Shown piece after piece: positions 31,250 to 44,245 of a stretch of 64,000 nt of DNA. The position numbers were made by a program, and so were the translations under genes. Where the stretch lies: contig NC_056760.1 of assembly GCF_018687715.1 (NCBI RefSeq), positions 27,748,001 through 27,812,000 on the forward strand. The letters run 5' to 3'. This DNA is from Carya illinoinensis (lineage: Eukaryota > Streptophyta > Magnoliopsida > Fagales > Juglandaceae). The number at the start of each line of letters is the position of its first letter. Within the stretch, counting starts at the first letter, position 1. The notes under the pieces are model-generated. The model saw nothing but the letters and a program-made list of their open reading frames with translations. It searched no databases and was not told where the DNA came from.

Positions 31250-34200
31250 GAAATAAAGCTGCGCCAACCAGTACTGGAAGCTTGGCAAGATGTGTTTTTA
31301 CCCCCGCTCTATTTCTTTTCTCTGTTCGCAGCTAGGATTTGTCTAGGCGGTCCCAGGGGTACCTATAATTTTAAAAATAATATTTTATGATTATTAGAGA
31401 CCAATTTTATAATATGCTATTATGTTCTATATAAATCAGTTCTGGACTTCGGTTAAATCTGTCATTCTATTTCTTCTTCTTGTTTTTTTGTTAGGCTAGC
31501 TATCCCAGAAACTTCATTAAAAGAATGTGCATGATTTTCTGAAAACTCATTACTAATCCCAGAAAAGCAATTAATCTTGCTTGCTCAATAAAAAGGTTCC
31601 CACAAACAAATAATGCCATATATAGTTGGTATTCATGGCGCTTCCTTACATTTCCTTTTTCTCGTGTAAGTTGATATTATATGATTATATATATATATAT
31701 GAGCATTTCCCGTGTTCAAATAAATTTTTATTGACTGTTGATGCCTTAGTCATGACACCCTATCGTCCATTTTCCTTTTCAGATGGAAAAAATAAAAAAT
31801 TTAAAGGGGAAGAAAGAGGGCTCACTCTAGGAGTACTCTAATAGTACGAATGTATTTGTCATGAAGTTCGCAAACAAGCGGGGAACTTTTTAGTTCGAGT
31901 AATGATGCTTTTGGTCCCCCACAACGAAAGTAAATCTATTGCAGGGCAACATTTTTCTGTTATATTCTGCAGAGATACTGGATGTTTGCAACTTTGACAT
32001 CTGACCAGATCCGGTTAGACTGGGATTCTCCTTTTCTCCAGCTTTCAACATCAACAGTTATATTATAAATGAGATATGGGGGCTCCATAATAGATCTATG
32101 GATCGTTGTTGAGCTACCCTTGTCTTCATCTTCTTTATTAGAATCGTTTGGCAACTCGTTCCATCTCTTCTTGGAGCTAACTAACTGAGTCAGATCTATA
32201 GAATCAAGATCAAGTAGCCCTTCGGATACATTAATTAACGATAAGAAAAATTACTGTTAGTGATATAGCTAGCTAGTATACAGAGGTTGAAACAAACTAT
32301 AGTAAAATCTTAATTAATTTAGGGATGGCTAATTTCTAACACTATTAGCAATTGAAAAAATAACATAGGGCTGAATGCTAAATAACATATAAGGGGTTAT
32401 GTTAGATGCCATAGGAAAATCAAATCGAGCCTAAACTACCGGGTTCTAAGGATAGAAACTAATGGAACTGTATGTTTTCTCTGAAAGGGCCGGGAGACTT
32501 AGCGCAGTATAGCAGTACCAGGACTTCAGTTGGTTGTGTTTTAGTTATGTTTGATTGCTTGATTTGTTTTGTTGATTCGGGATGAATGTGATATAAGGTC
32601 TGCTACTAGCTAGTAAGTCAAATCCTAATTAAGGAACGGTTATAAAAATTAATTAGAAGCGGGTGTTCAAGACGATTCAGAAATTTGATAGAGAAGATGG
32701 AAGGCAGAATTCTCGGGAAATTTTCGAATGCGACTGGTTTTCACGTCGCCATTCAATTACCATTATCAAGAACGCGACAGATCACCTGCAGGGGGTTACT
32801 TTCACGATTGTCAGCGTGAGTTAGAGAAGCTTGGTAGTTGATCAGTGGAAGAAACATCTCAAAAGGCCATTGGGCGCGCAGCCAACAGGAAGATATTTCT
32901 AAAGAAATCCATATGTTCAAGCCGTGAACCTTGACACTATTGAATTAGGGCAGATTTATGACGATAAATTAAGCTAACAAAGTAACTGACGGCCACATGT
33001 TATAGATAAAACTATAAGATTAAAGTGGTAGCTTGGTTGGATGTTTAGGCTTCTCTCCAATGGATATAAGCTAGTTTTTGAGGTTCGATATCTTCTCTAG
33101 TATATGCATACACTGATTGTTGTCAGTTTTGAATGTGCCTAACTAAGAATGTGTCGCATGAAATTCTCTTCTTGGGTCATCTTTGTAAATTGTGGCCCAG
33201 ATATGTTTCGAACTAAGAATTCAAGAGCATAACATCCTTATTATGTTTTCTTTTTACTAGAGGGATTCGTGAGTTTAGAGATCAGTTATTTCCTTGTTGT
33301 AAGATGTTTTAAGGCGGGGTACTGTATGATTTATCAAAGACTGCAACCTTAATTATTTGTGACACAAGATTGGCCAAGCAAGGGTTAATTTGTTTGTTGA
33401 TGTGGTGGCTGTATTTCAGACTGCTGACATCATCATGCATGGTGTCTGAACTGGGGAATAATGCCGCAGGTTTGGATCTAATCAAGCCGCTGACTATCTT
33501 GCATGCATGGGGATCGGACGGATTAATTAGGTAATCAAGTTTGTCTTTCAACTAGAGTCCTAATTAGGAGGTGCTCTGTGATTCTCCTATATATTTATAT
33601 TTAATTATATAGCGCCTCCAGAGCTGGTTTTTTCCAGTCCATATATTAGCTTCTTGGGAGCTTATTCGATCCATTGGCCAATCAGTGGCATATATGGTAC
33701 CAAATATTCAACGTACGTGTCGTTACTTGGGGATGCTTTAAGGACATTCTTTCTTTTAATGAATTAATATACATAAGCTAGCTAACTGTTCTTTTGGCTT
33801 CTAAATGTAATTGCTATATGATGCCAAGCGGAACTAATCGACCATGTTCTAATTAGAGTTATACAAGTGAGTTGGCAATTGCCACTCCATGTATGGAGTT
33901 TTTTCATTGCATTGGTAAGGCATTAAAATGTACAGAAAGTTTGTCTTGGTTTCAGAAAGTTTCTTAATTTGTGGTTCCAAGAGCAAAACGAAGTTCCTAA
34001 TTAGATGGTTTAGTAGTTGCTCTTCTGGAAAATGTAGTTTTTGAATGAAAAATGGACATATATAGGGGCCAGGAAAGTATACAGAATAATAATATTGTTG
34101 AATTTCTTTTGGCAAAGTGATGTGTCGGGCCGTAAACAATGTTAAGAAGTGGAATTACAAAGTAATTTGGTTGAGTGGACTGGGAAGCTTCATTTAGAGC

Positions 34201-34443
34201 TAGCTTATTCCGGTATGGCAGGAAATTATGGAGGTGCTAATTAAGTAGCTTAGCTGCTCATTGGTCCTATCTTTAGGGAGGTTAATGATTTTGCAAACTC
34301 TTCTGCCAATTTGGCTGATTGTGCATACTTAAGGTGTAAATGAGACATTAATGGCTTCTGGTTATTTTAGTTTATTTTTACCTGTGTATAATCATGTTGC
34401 TCCCACCACTGTGAGAGCCTAAAACGAAAGGTTTTCTTATATG
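31250..34443. other. Low-copy intergenic DNA downstream of WOX
   Basis: The 3' untranslated region of WOX must start here; AATAAA occurs at 31252-31257, too near the stop to be the main poly(A) signal. No LTR, LINE or conserved protein domain could be read on either strand. Short frames at 31626-31841, 33309-33551 and 33849-34139 have no recognisable features. Confidence 0.4.
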
Positions 34444-36030
34444 GAAAAAAAAAAAATTATCATTGATAACAGAAATATTACAGATATTTATCAAACCAAA
34501 TGGTTTGAGAAATAAAGTTTGGAAAACAATCATGCCATATTTCTAAACTTTCAACATTCCAAGCACATTGGGCAAGCCTATGTGCTACCACATTTCTTGT
34601 TCTATTGACATGTTAAACTTGACACTCACCAAACAATATTTGGATTGTTTTGGTTTCACTCAACAGGTTACCCAGCATAGCTGCAGATTCTGCATCCTCT
34701 TGAAGTTCTTTCACAATCAACAAACAATCACTTTCAATTATTAGCTTCTGGATACCTATATTAGCACAAAGTTGCAAACCTCTAAAAATTGCTAGTAACT
34801 CAATAGATTTTAGATCAGTAACTTTGTTTTCCACCTTACTAACAACATTTCCCTTATCATCTATGAGAATAGCACCAACTTCAGCTCTATGTAGGTCACA
34901 AAACATTGCCTCATCCACTTTTAGCTTTAAGTAACTTGGAGGTGGAGGTTTCCAGCAATAGTAATCCTATGTCTTGGTGTTGGGCAAATACTTGATGCTT
35001 GTAGACATCCTTTGTAATGATAGAGCATGTTCAATCACCTGTTTTGGTTCAATGCAAACTTTGTCATGCATTATCTTGTTTCTTTTAAACCAAAAACCCC
35101 ACGCGATTGAAAAGAGTATAGTCAAGTCACTTGCTCTACCTTCTTCTCTCACTTTCATTGCTACATCCATTACATTTATATCCCTTTCCATATTTTCCAT
35201 AATAGGCACATATCTATCCCAATAATCTCTAATTTTAGGATAATAGAATAATGCATATGGAAGATCTTCTAACCTTTCATTGCATAAACAACATGTCCCT
35301 TTAGTAGTCACATTCTTCTTTTGCAGATTGTGTTGAATACGTAGCCCTTCTTTGCAAGCTTTCCAAGCAAACACCTTTACTTCATTAGGGACTTTCATCT
35401 TCTAAAGAGCATTCCATAGAGCATGTTTTCTGCTAGCATTTGAACATTCACTTGAGTCACTACTAAACTTCTCTCTGGTTAATCTGTAAGCACACCTAAC
35501 ACTGAATGTCCCATTCATCTTCTAAGTCCATGTCCACTTAGCATGCTACTCTCCAAGATAGATCATGATTTTTAGAATTTATGTTGCTACATTTGGATTG
35601 AATAGAGCTCTTATCTTCTCCACATGTCACCATCTTGTATTTTCTGTCAATAATACTAGCCATTGTGTCTTCTTTGTTCTAAGCTTTTATGTATATGCTA
35701 TCCAGTGTAAAGATTGATGGCCTAGGAATGATCCCTCCAAAGTTTTGTAGTCTTCCTATCAACTATCCTCCACCTACAACCATGAATCAACCACTTTTTG
35801 GCTTCCCAATTGATCTAGTGAATCTTTCTTTCATAATTTTTTTTGACTCCTCTAAGATTTTGCCATCATCGATTCTAATTCTAAACATAAAGTACCAGGT
35901 AGTAAAAAATAACTCATAGAATATGTCAGGATTGAGAGAGCTACTGCCTTTATAAGCACTTCTTTCCCACCTTGAGATAGCATTTGTTCTTTCCAACTCT
36001 ACAACTTTTGCCAAACTTTTTGTTTTAGTT
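34444..36030 (-). mobile_element. 5'-truncated LINE fragment L2
   Basis: A minus-strand LINE piece running from the end of RT to RNase H. The left edge lies near the A-run at 34446-34457; because this run reads as T on the minus strand it is not a normal poly(A) tail, so the edge is uncertain. The right edge near 36.03 kb is where RT similarity stops. It is the first repeat downstream of the WOX gene. Confidence 0.7.
34600..36020 (-). pseudogene. LINE L2 RT C-terminus, zf-RVT and RNase H remnants
   Basis: Reading the minus strand from 36.0 kb: ISRWER/GGKEVLIKA-like and LCLELESMMAKS, the post-RT region. Next is the zf-RVT domain at 35398-34967 (VPNEVKVFAWKACKEGLRIQ, CCLCNERLEDLPYALFYYP, IAWGFWFKRNKIMHDK). 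Then RNase H at 34918-34613 has GAILIDDKGNVVSKV, SIELLAIFRGLQL (Glu motif) and LIIESDCLLIVKEL (Asp motif). Stops between 35400 and 35950 and between the last two frames show it is dead. The same domain order is intact in the LINE at 62334-64000. Confidence 0.8.
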
Positions 36031-37029
36031 TTGATAAAAAAGGAAAAATAAGAAAAAGAAAAAGAAAGAAGGAAGGAACCGAAGAGTACTACTGACTTAC
36101 TTTTGCTTATATATGTGTGTCTATGCACATTGTTTCATAATTCTTATATAATTAGTACCCCATGGATAAGCTCCTCATAAGGTTGTATTTCTTTACTTTT
36201 GCTTTCACTTCCAAATTTTTTTTACAAACTTTTGAGCTCTAATTCCTCCAACACGGCTAATTTTTCTTCCTTTTATCAACTTTTCAATGTAGCCAATTAT
36301 TTAATTTGCTGCTACGCATTTCATGTTTACCACATTCAAAGACGCATTTCACATATAAAGCAACAAGCTTGGAATGACTCTTAGTTAATTTTCCTGGTTT
36401 ACATATTTGCACACATATTATGCATAATTGGTTCAATAAATTGATATTAAGTCTTCATGATTTCGTTTCAAATTATTCTTTCAAGACCCAATGTCAATTC
36501 AGTTTTGACCATGCAAACATATTTTAACATGGATCATCTATAGTCTGACTGAATCAATATGTTCGCATATAATGGAAAATGCTATACATAATGTAGGTTT
36601 ATTTACGTATCGATGTGGCCATGCTAGTTACATAAGAAAATGTCATCACTCGTCTTTTCAAAAAATGGTACAGTGTCATTTTTAAATCCACATTAATTAA
36701 TCATTTTTTCAAGATGATAGAGGAATCTACAGTTAGGCCTACAACCCAACTAGCCTGAATTGGGTTCAGCCCGACCCAACCTGAGTGCACATGTTGAATG
36801 CAGCAACCCAAATTGGCCCAACCTGTTGGGGCCGGGTTGGGCTGGGCCCATCTCCACCCAAAACTCCATCTTTCATAGCAATCTCTAGATCCAACACTTG
36901 CCCATTGCCACCCACATCAAACTTCCCATCCCCCCATCTCTCTTCCGACTAAAGGGCTGGTACATTGGCATTCTATTGAAAACCTCTTTGCAAGATGCTT
37001 CAAGAAATTGAGGAAGATTATTGATATGA
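36031..37029. other. Intergenic, no gene seen
   Basis: AT-rich sequence without domains. A GC-richer, internally repetitive patch (CCCAACC and GGGTTGGGCTGGGCCC words) lies at about 36735-36850 and looks like a small repeat element. Its ends could not be set. Confidence 0.35.
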
Positions 37030-37034
37030 AAGAG
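37030..37034. repeat. Left target duplication of solo LTR D1
   Basis: AAGAG, identical to 39206-39210. Confidence 0.8.
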
Positions 37035-37255
37035 TGTGAGACACCAAAAATTAGTGTGTTTTAATATATTTATTAGTATTTTTATTATTCTCTTTTTAGG
37101 TTTGGGCCTTTTGTGTAGTGAGTTAGGAGAGGGGTTTGTGTGTTGTGTAGTGAGTTGTTGGGCCAATTGGGGTGTAGGAATGGGACCCAACCCGTGCGTG
37201 TGAGGGAGCCCAGTCCCCTCCTCCCTAAATGGGGTCATTTTGTACTACAAGGGTT

Positions 37256-37350
<95 letters not shown>

Positions 37351-39205
37351 GTTCACTCCTACTCAACCCAGTGCCGCTATAGCCAGCCCATGTTGATGGC
37401 ATCAGCAACTTCCCTCGTAGCCTCCTCCTTTACGCCCAACCACCGAAGCCTCCCTCTTTCTCCCTTCTCCTCGAGCAACACCTCCCTCTCACGGGTTCTC
37501 CCTATCTCAGCCCAAATCCACCACCTCCAGTTGCACATCACGACCATTGAGCTGAGCCCAATTCCACCCTTCAAAACCCATCTTGAGTGTAACCCCATCC
37601 TTTAATCTGATTCCGGATGCCCTCAGGAGAGTTTTCGTCGTGCACTGCCATTCTCAGCCACCCCCAGTTGCCTTCTCAAGGCCGTGCAACCATCCCCGAG
37701 CACCCACATTCCCTTTCCTGTCGTCCCTATCTCACAAAACCACCTGACCCACAACTGATAGCCCCTCCCAGCCGCCATACTCTGCCACACCACTCTAATG
37801 AAGCCCTCTCCTCCACCACTAACAACCTAGATCTCCCATCCCTCTCAAGATAGAAACCCACCAAAAGCCCCCCGTCTTGCCCAAATCCGCCACTGCCACC
37901 TTGTGCTGCCACTGCTGACTCACTACCACTCAATGCACATGTACACTCTAGAATTGCCTGTCTGCACTATAAGTGGTCCTCCAACATGACCCTTGAGTTT
38001 TAAATATGATTTTTACCGCTAACGTTGTTTGCAATCTAGTTGCGTTGAGATGGGCCTTGGGTCTAATGAAGTGTTGGGCTTGATACTGTAATAGTGGTTG
38101 GAGTTGGGCCTTAGGCCGGATTGGAGGATGGGATTATGCATGTAGTTGGTTGGTGAATTGTGCACTTGTGTTTGTTGTGCTATTGTGTGATGTGTGTAAT
38201 GCCATGACATCCAATATACTGTCTGTCATGCATATGCATATTTATCATTAATTGCCTAATTTCTTTACTATGCTATGTTATACCATGTTGTTGTGAAATT
38301 GTAAAATTGGGTTTTCATGTATTGGTGATAAAATGAGGGTGCGTGCGTATCTTGACCTCAAGTCGAGATGGGCCATTATCTCTGTACATACTTATAAAAC
38401 TGAGTGATATCCCCTGGGTTTTGGTAGGGCGATAACGAAATCGGATGAGACGGTAATGCTCTCGTGCTAACTATGTAGCTCCTCTGCTAGCAGGGGCTCG
38501 AGGATGCCTGGTCACGCGCCCGGCGCGGAGCTAGGCATCACTCATTACGAAGTTATATACACAATCATTACCCATTGTGTGACAAAGGGAGCTAAGGTGT
38601 AAGGATGGTCTTGATGGGAGATCATGGTGTACATGGTAATAAACGGTTGTGCTTTGGGCCAAATGGGTTTTTAGCGTGAGTGGTTTTGGTTAAATGGGTT
38701 CCTTTTGGAAAAGGGTGGAAAAATGGATATTGTGGACCTTTGCTTGTATTTATGTCTTACTTTTTTTGTTGTATAAATGTATGCTTTAAATTCTCGACTG
38801 TTGCATTTTGATTACTTTATGAGATTGCGAAATCTCACTGTGGTATTCCTAATTTTAAGGAACCGTAGGCTTGATGCAGAGAATGAGACTTAGCAGAGGG
38901 ACTAGCCCCACCCAAAGAATGAAGACTTGGAGAATTCGTAGTTGTGATTTGAAAGTTTTGCTTTTAATTCACTTCCCAGTTGGATAACTATATTAACTAT
39001 GTGAGGAGTATTCAATTGGGTTGTAGACTTTAAATTTCTGGTACTTAACTTTGCCCATTTATTTTTCTACTGTGATATTTTGTGTTGCACACATATTGCA
39101 TGCTTGCATATACTAGCACATGGCGTTGGGGTGTGTGATCTGTGTGGTCATTATCCCGGTGTCAATGTTTCCACCAAATCACACTTGGGAGTCAAGGGTG
39201 CCACA
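37035..39205 (+). mobile_element. Solo LTR D1, 2171 bp, family D
   Basis: It runs from TGTGAGACACC to GGGTGCCACA with an exact 5-bp target duplication AAGAG, and no internal retroelement sequence on either side. It shares its ending, the GAGATT...AAATCTCACTGTGG block (38820-38845) and the gene-free interior with the LTR at 1-2331. It also matches, in reverse complement, the LTR at about 40450-43300. A compound AC/TC microsatellite lies at 37259-37348. Several ORFs on both strands (37377-37933) overlap each other and the microsatellite and show no domain, so they are not called genes. Confidence 0.85.
37259..37348. repeat. Compound microsatellite (AC)16(TC)29
   Basis: Uninterrupted AC run to 37290 followed at once by an uninterrupted TC run. 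Confidence 0.9.
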
Positions 39206-39210
39206 AAGAG

Positions 39211-40449
39211 AAGACAAAGAGACCCTTAAAATTCCAAGAGTGAAGAGACCCATCACATCTAGTGGATAGAGACCCATCTCTTTTGCTATCTCTCTTATCG
39301 GCAATTGACAAGGAACAATGCTCGTCGAATATGACATCTTTTTCTCCATCCTTGGCTTTCTTTCTCACTTTCTTTCTCTTTTTTTCTTTCTTTACCTGAT
39401 CTATCTCTTTCTTTTTGTCTTTTCTATCTGAAAAATCTATCTTTTCTCTTTGCATTTAGAAATAAACTCCACCCTCTCAATAAACTCAACCGCCAAAGGT
39501 GAGCACTGCCTCCTTTTCATCCTCCTCAACGTCGCCATCGCCATGCTTTTCTTTAGGTTCGTGCCACCGTGGGATCATGAGCACAGTCGATTCCATCTTA
39601 TCCCCTCGGACCACCTAGTTTTCCAATCAGAAGAGTCAACTATCCTTTCGTCTACTAGGTGCGTGCTTTGCGAGACCCACCAACACCATGACAACAGACT
39701 CGGGACTGAAACAGATGAGGACTGAAGTCTCCTAGGGTTTGGGAGGACTGAAGTCAATCAGTTTAACACTTATAATCCAAACTCTTCATTTTATCAGGTT
39801 GTTGAACCGATCATTTAATAACCTGGCATATGCAAGGTTAGGCTGCTCGGTTTGGCCGACCATATGCATAGGCCTATATGCAGTTGTCATTCTCCTATTC
39901 CTCTTCAAAGCATCTACACAACCTTCAAGAAATACCTTTTTAGGAGAAAAGGTTGGAGATGGAATCATCAGAGAGATTGAAGATAAGGTTGTCCACAGCG
40001 TTGGAGGTCTGAGACAATGAGTCAGAGGTATGGCAAATTCTCCAATAGGGATTCTAAATTAGAATAGGAAAAAATGATTATTTTTCACCCAATCATGTAC
40101 AAGGTCTTCTATCCAGCTTGAAAACAATGAGAACTCAGAAAGATCTCAAGGCAGATCAATGATGGGGATTTCGAAGCAAAATAGGGGAAAACAGAAAATA
40201 AATCTTTGAATTGGAGCTTACCAGTGTAGCCAGCTTCTAATCGAACCAAATGGTAAAGGAACACAAACAAAGAGCTGAGAAGATGTGGGTTTGAAAAATC
40301 TTTGGAGAGGGACTTGAACAAAAATTGAGCTCTAGAACCATTAAGAGTAAAAATAGGATTGAATTTTCATGTGTATTGGGTTTCAAACGTTGAAGAAAAA
40401 AATAAAGGAAAAGGCCATATAACCACACCAGCACATAAAGATGCATGTA
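39211..40449. other. Intergenic, no clear gene
   Basis: The stretch lacks recognisable domains. The plus frame 39739-40020 (93 codons) contains a hydrophobic stretch ICIGLYAVVILLFLFKAS that would be one membrane span, and ends with REIEDKVVHSVGGLRQ. There is no homologue I recognise and no promoter evidence, so I leave it as a possible fragment only. Confidence 0.3.
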
Positions 40450-42644
40450 AAAGAGTGAGTACTGGTAGCATCACTAATATATAAATAAATGTGTGCAATT
40501 ATAAAAGTAGCAAAAATAAAAGAAAAAAGACAATCCAAAAGTAAAGTACCAAAAAATTATATACAATTCCAACAAAGAAATCCTCCATATAGTTAGTACA
40601 ACCATTTGGCCAGATAAATAAAAAAAGTCCAATCAAACTTCAAAGGGAAACATTCCCAAGTCATCACTCATCAGGTAGGGTCGATCCTTCATAACCATAT
40701 CCGTCCTCTACAACAAAGTCTATGATACTATGGAATGGGACCATAGGTAGGAACACCACAATGAAATTTCACAATCTTAGCACATAAAATCATAGAATTG
40801 ACATCCGAAAATACTAACACAGAAAAACATACAAACACATAACTAACGTGAGAAAGGGATTTACAAAATTACCATTTAACATTACCCAAAAATTTTATAG
40901 AGAAACCACTCAAGCCAAATTGCATTTCTATTTAGAAAGCATTCATTTTATTATGATATGCATCATGATCTCCCCTAGGGACCATGTATACACTCTAGCT
41001 CCCTTCGTCACACCACAGGTAACGACCATGCATGTGACTTCATAACGAACGATACCCAACTCTATGCTTAGCGTGTACTTGACAAGGAATCCTCTAACTC
41101 CCACTAGCAGAGGGGCCATGGAGTAGTACCGAGAGCATTACTGTCTTGACAGAGCCTACTATTGCCCGAAAACAGCCTAGGGGACGTCACTCAGTTTTAT
41201 ATTCTTTCCAATGCCCAGAGGAGCTCCACCAAGATAATGCTTCATCTTGGCTTGAGTCGTGATCCATATAAAATCTATACAATCATTTTAATTATGCATG
41301 CGCCATCGTCTTCCTTAGGGACCATCCACATACTCTGGCTCCCTTTACCACACTCAAGTGTTACTGTCTCATTCGAGTTGGCATGAGAGTGTTACCGTCT
41401 CATTTGATTTGTTGTTGCTCAGTGATAACCTAGAAAACGTTAGTCAATTTTACACACTCCCAAGTGATCAAAGGAGCTTCATCGAGATAGTGCCCCATTT
41501 TGATTTGGGGTCATGATACACACACAACTGTAAAAATCTCATTTGTCTTTTTGATAGCAAAAACACAATTCCCCAATTCACGACACTAGTACCAACAAAG
41601 CACAATAATAATGAAAAATAGATTAATAAATATGCAGTTATGGAGCAGGCAATTATTGGATGACATGGCATAATACAATACAACCAGTAACACAAATTTA
41701 ATAATTTTCATAGTTTCAAAGAATTAGGTTTTCCACAACTACACGTGATTTCGCTCCACAAGGCCCTAGGCCAACCCTTCACACCAACAACAGTTTCTTT
41801 CTCAACACTTCTTAGGCTCCCGACCACTTAACCATTCACATTCAAGTTGAGCAAACACAAGGCCAATATTCCCATTGTTATTATTTTCAAGGTTAGTTTA
41901 GAATTTTACTTACATTGTGGAATGAGAATTTTTGGATGATCAAGAGCCCTGCCTTAGGTATTCCATGAGTGTGTGCATGCACGTGCTGTTGGGAGAGGGA
42001 AAAATAGTTAGAAAATTCTAAATGCTATCTAAAAAATAACATATAAATAGAGTGACATATGGCTTATAGTGGTCGCTTCAGGAGAGGTGAAATACAGCAG
42101 AGGTAGTGGCGGTGCATAGTGGCAGAGGCAGATTTGGACAAATTAATGGGAAACTACGACTGGGGAAAAAACTAAAGGGTAGTAGGTTCAATGTGAATAG
42201 AGTGTGGAGGAAGGAAGACTCTTGGTGGTTGGTGGTGGCGCATCGCTAAGAGGAAGAGGGATCTTGGCTCAAGTTGGGTGGATTTAAGATTGGGAGCAAG
42301 AGGCTGAGTTGAGGGAAGAGGCTGTGGGGGTTGTCGAACTACCACCAATGAGCTCTTCAGAGCAGTGGACTACGGCGGAACCTTAGGAGGGAGATAGAAC
42401 AAGTAGAGAGTATCTGAGTGAGGGAAAAGAGAGAATTGAGGGATGGAGGTCAAGATCGAGAGGAGCCCACCATGTCTAATGTTGGACGAAGGAGCTATGA
42501 ACTACAGAGGCTGATGGATTAAAGAAACAAAATCGACGGCAATCGATGTTGGTTAGGATGCCGAGTGATGATGGTTCTGAGTGGCTACAAATTTGCTCCT
42601 TCTTAAGTCAAACAACGGTGGATGGTGGTTGCAATTCTAAATTC

Positions 42645-42714
<70 letters not shown>

Positions 42715-43300
42715 CCAACTGAAAAGGGAGATGGAAGAGCTCAATGATGATGGAAGGTGTTGAGACGAGGACAGTGGTGACGACATCAAGGGATGGACGA
42801 CAGAAATGTGGTGCTTAGGCTGGCGGTTGAGACCCACAGAGGAAGAAAGAGTTTGGGGGAGGGGGTAATGAAATGGAGGAGCTAATGATGAGGAAGAGCT
42901 ATGGTCGTTGGACAATGGCAGAGGCAGTGGTGGCAAGTTCATATTAGCAAACAGAAGAAAAAGAGAAAGAAGGGGGTTTGGGGTGGTGTAGTGTAGGAGA
43001 AGGGAGGGGAGAAAAGAGAAGAAGGAATAGGAAAAAGCGAGTTAGGGTTTTCAATCGTAGTCTAAAACAATGTACTTTTGGTGGGAGGGTTGGGCTTTTC
43101 TCATACGCTAATGGGCTCATACACGAGCTGGGCCATAATCTTGCCTCCACTCACCCTAAAAAGAACACACTTAAACCACATATTTGGGCTCCACCTCACT
43201 ACAAAGACATGCATTTCCAGACTTGGGCTTCAAGTGGGTTGGGCTTCAGAGTATAAATTTGGCTTCCAAAGCAAAATTTCTACTTCCACCACTGCTGAAA
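40450..43300 (-). mobile_element. Family D-related LTR, minus strand (borders uncertain)
   Basis: In reverse complement this matches D1. For example, ACTGAGTGACGTCCCCTAGG followed by GTAATGCTCTCGGTACTACT and CCCCTCTGCTAGTGGGAG correspond to 38400-38490 of D1. The part at 40690-40760 also matches 8060-8110 in C1 (ACAAAGTCTA then ACCATAGGTA). No protein domain is seen. The short serine-rich frame at 42637-42942 comes from the (GA)n tract. Confidence 0.6.
42648..42713. repeat. (GA)33 microsatellite
   Basis: An uninterrupted GA run of about 66 bases in the minus-strand LTR, at a place comparable with the TC run of D1. Confidence 0.9.
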
Positions 43301-43599
43301 ATGAGGTTGGTTTTGGTCAATTTGATTGATCCTATATATATATATATATATTTATATGTTTTGGGGCTTTTATAAGCAGCCCTAAGGTTTGGTATGACAA
43401 AGTGATTCGATTTGGATTTGGCTAAGTTTGGAATGAATAAATATTTGGTTTACCTAGCCCATTAGTCCAATAATGGAATATGCTGGAATTTGGTTTGCTT
43501 AGGGTTTGATTGCTTTGAACCGAATTTGGATTTATAAGAGTAATATCAACTTTAGCTTTTCACTAGGAACTTTTCACCAACAATCATAAAATTTATGTG

Positions 43600-43940
43600 C
43601 TATATTATCACTTAAAATATATTATGTGTTACCAGCTTGCAATGTTATTGTTGAGTTGGATGTATTGCTGGTAGTTAATTGGTACAGAAATAAGAACCTC
43701 CTTGTAGGCATGTAAATATTTGGGAGGATATACTTGACTTTCAAAAATTTATAAGTTTTGATGTGCAACATATATACAGAGAAGGAAATGGTGTGGTAGG
43801 TGTATTAGCTAATCTTGAAGCTTCATGTATTACTTTGTCTATCTCCTCTATTTTACAATTACCCAGATATTTGTATGGACTTTTTGTTATTGATAAATCT
43901 GGTTTACCACATTTTAGATGGAAATAGTACTTTTGAATAT
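43600..43940 (+). pseudogene. RNase H-like (RVT_3) fragment
   Basis: On the plus strand, across frame changes, VVELDVLLVVNW is followed by SFDVQHIYREGNGVV (about 43752-43800), LANLEASCITLSISS (43808-43850) and LPRYLYGLFVIDKSGLPHFRW (43858-43922). HxYREGN...LAN is the histidine motif of the RNase H domain that ends plant LINEs and some LINE-derived gene fragments. The end RSGLPHFR-like is usual. No RT lies upstream and no poly(A) was seen downstream, so it is an isolated fragment. Confidence 0.6.
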
Positions 43941-43987
43941 TTGCTTTATTTATGTTATTGTAATGATCATATTGTGGAACAATAGGC

Positions 43988-44245
43988 TGCATTTGGATGT
44001 TGAGGTAATCTCAGATGACTTGGGTTGATTTGTGAGTAATAGTATTTTGTGAGTCTCATTGAAATGTATTTAAATGTAAATAGGTTGAGATATGTGTTTG
44101 AATATATGAAATAAGTTGAAATGGGCTTAATATTTTTTAATGAAAAGTTAAAAAGGTAGTGGATCCCATCAATAATTGATTTGAGATAAGTAGTGGGTCT
44201 TATTAATGCAAGTGGTAGTTTTTTCTTAGAATGCATGATTTTACA
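43988..44245. repeat. MITE-like interspersed repeat fragment
   Basis: The stretch begins GCATTTGGATGTTGAGGTAA and is full of GAGAT, GAGTAATAGTA and TTGATTTGAGATAAGTA words, resembling a small non-coding transposon family that I associate with nut-tree type genomes. The second terminus could not be found. The family assignment is from memory and weak. Confidence 0.35.

Noticed and set aside
34444..34458. A-run taken as the poly(A) tail of a plus-strand retroelement
   Set aside because: The adjacent LINE is on the minus strand and the sequence to the left of the run shows no retroelement features, so the run does not mark a plus-strand tail. It was kept only as an uncertain border.
37140..37382. 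ORF with TH and SL repeats
   Set aside because: Direct translation of the AC/TC microsatellite in solo LTR D1.
42637..42942. Serine/leucine-rich ORF on the minus strand
   Set aside because: Translation of the (GA)33 tract and flanking LTR sequence.
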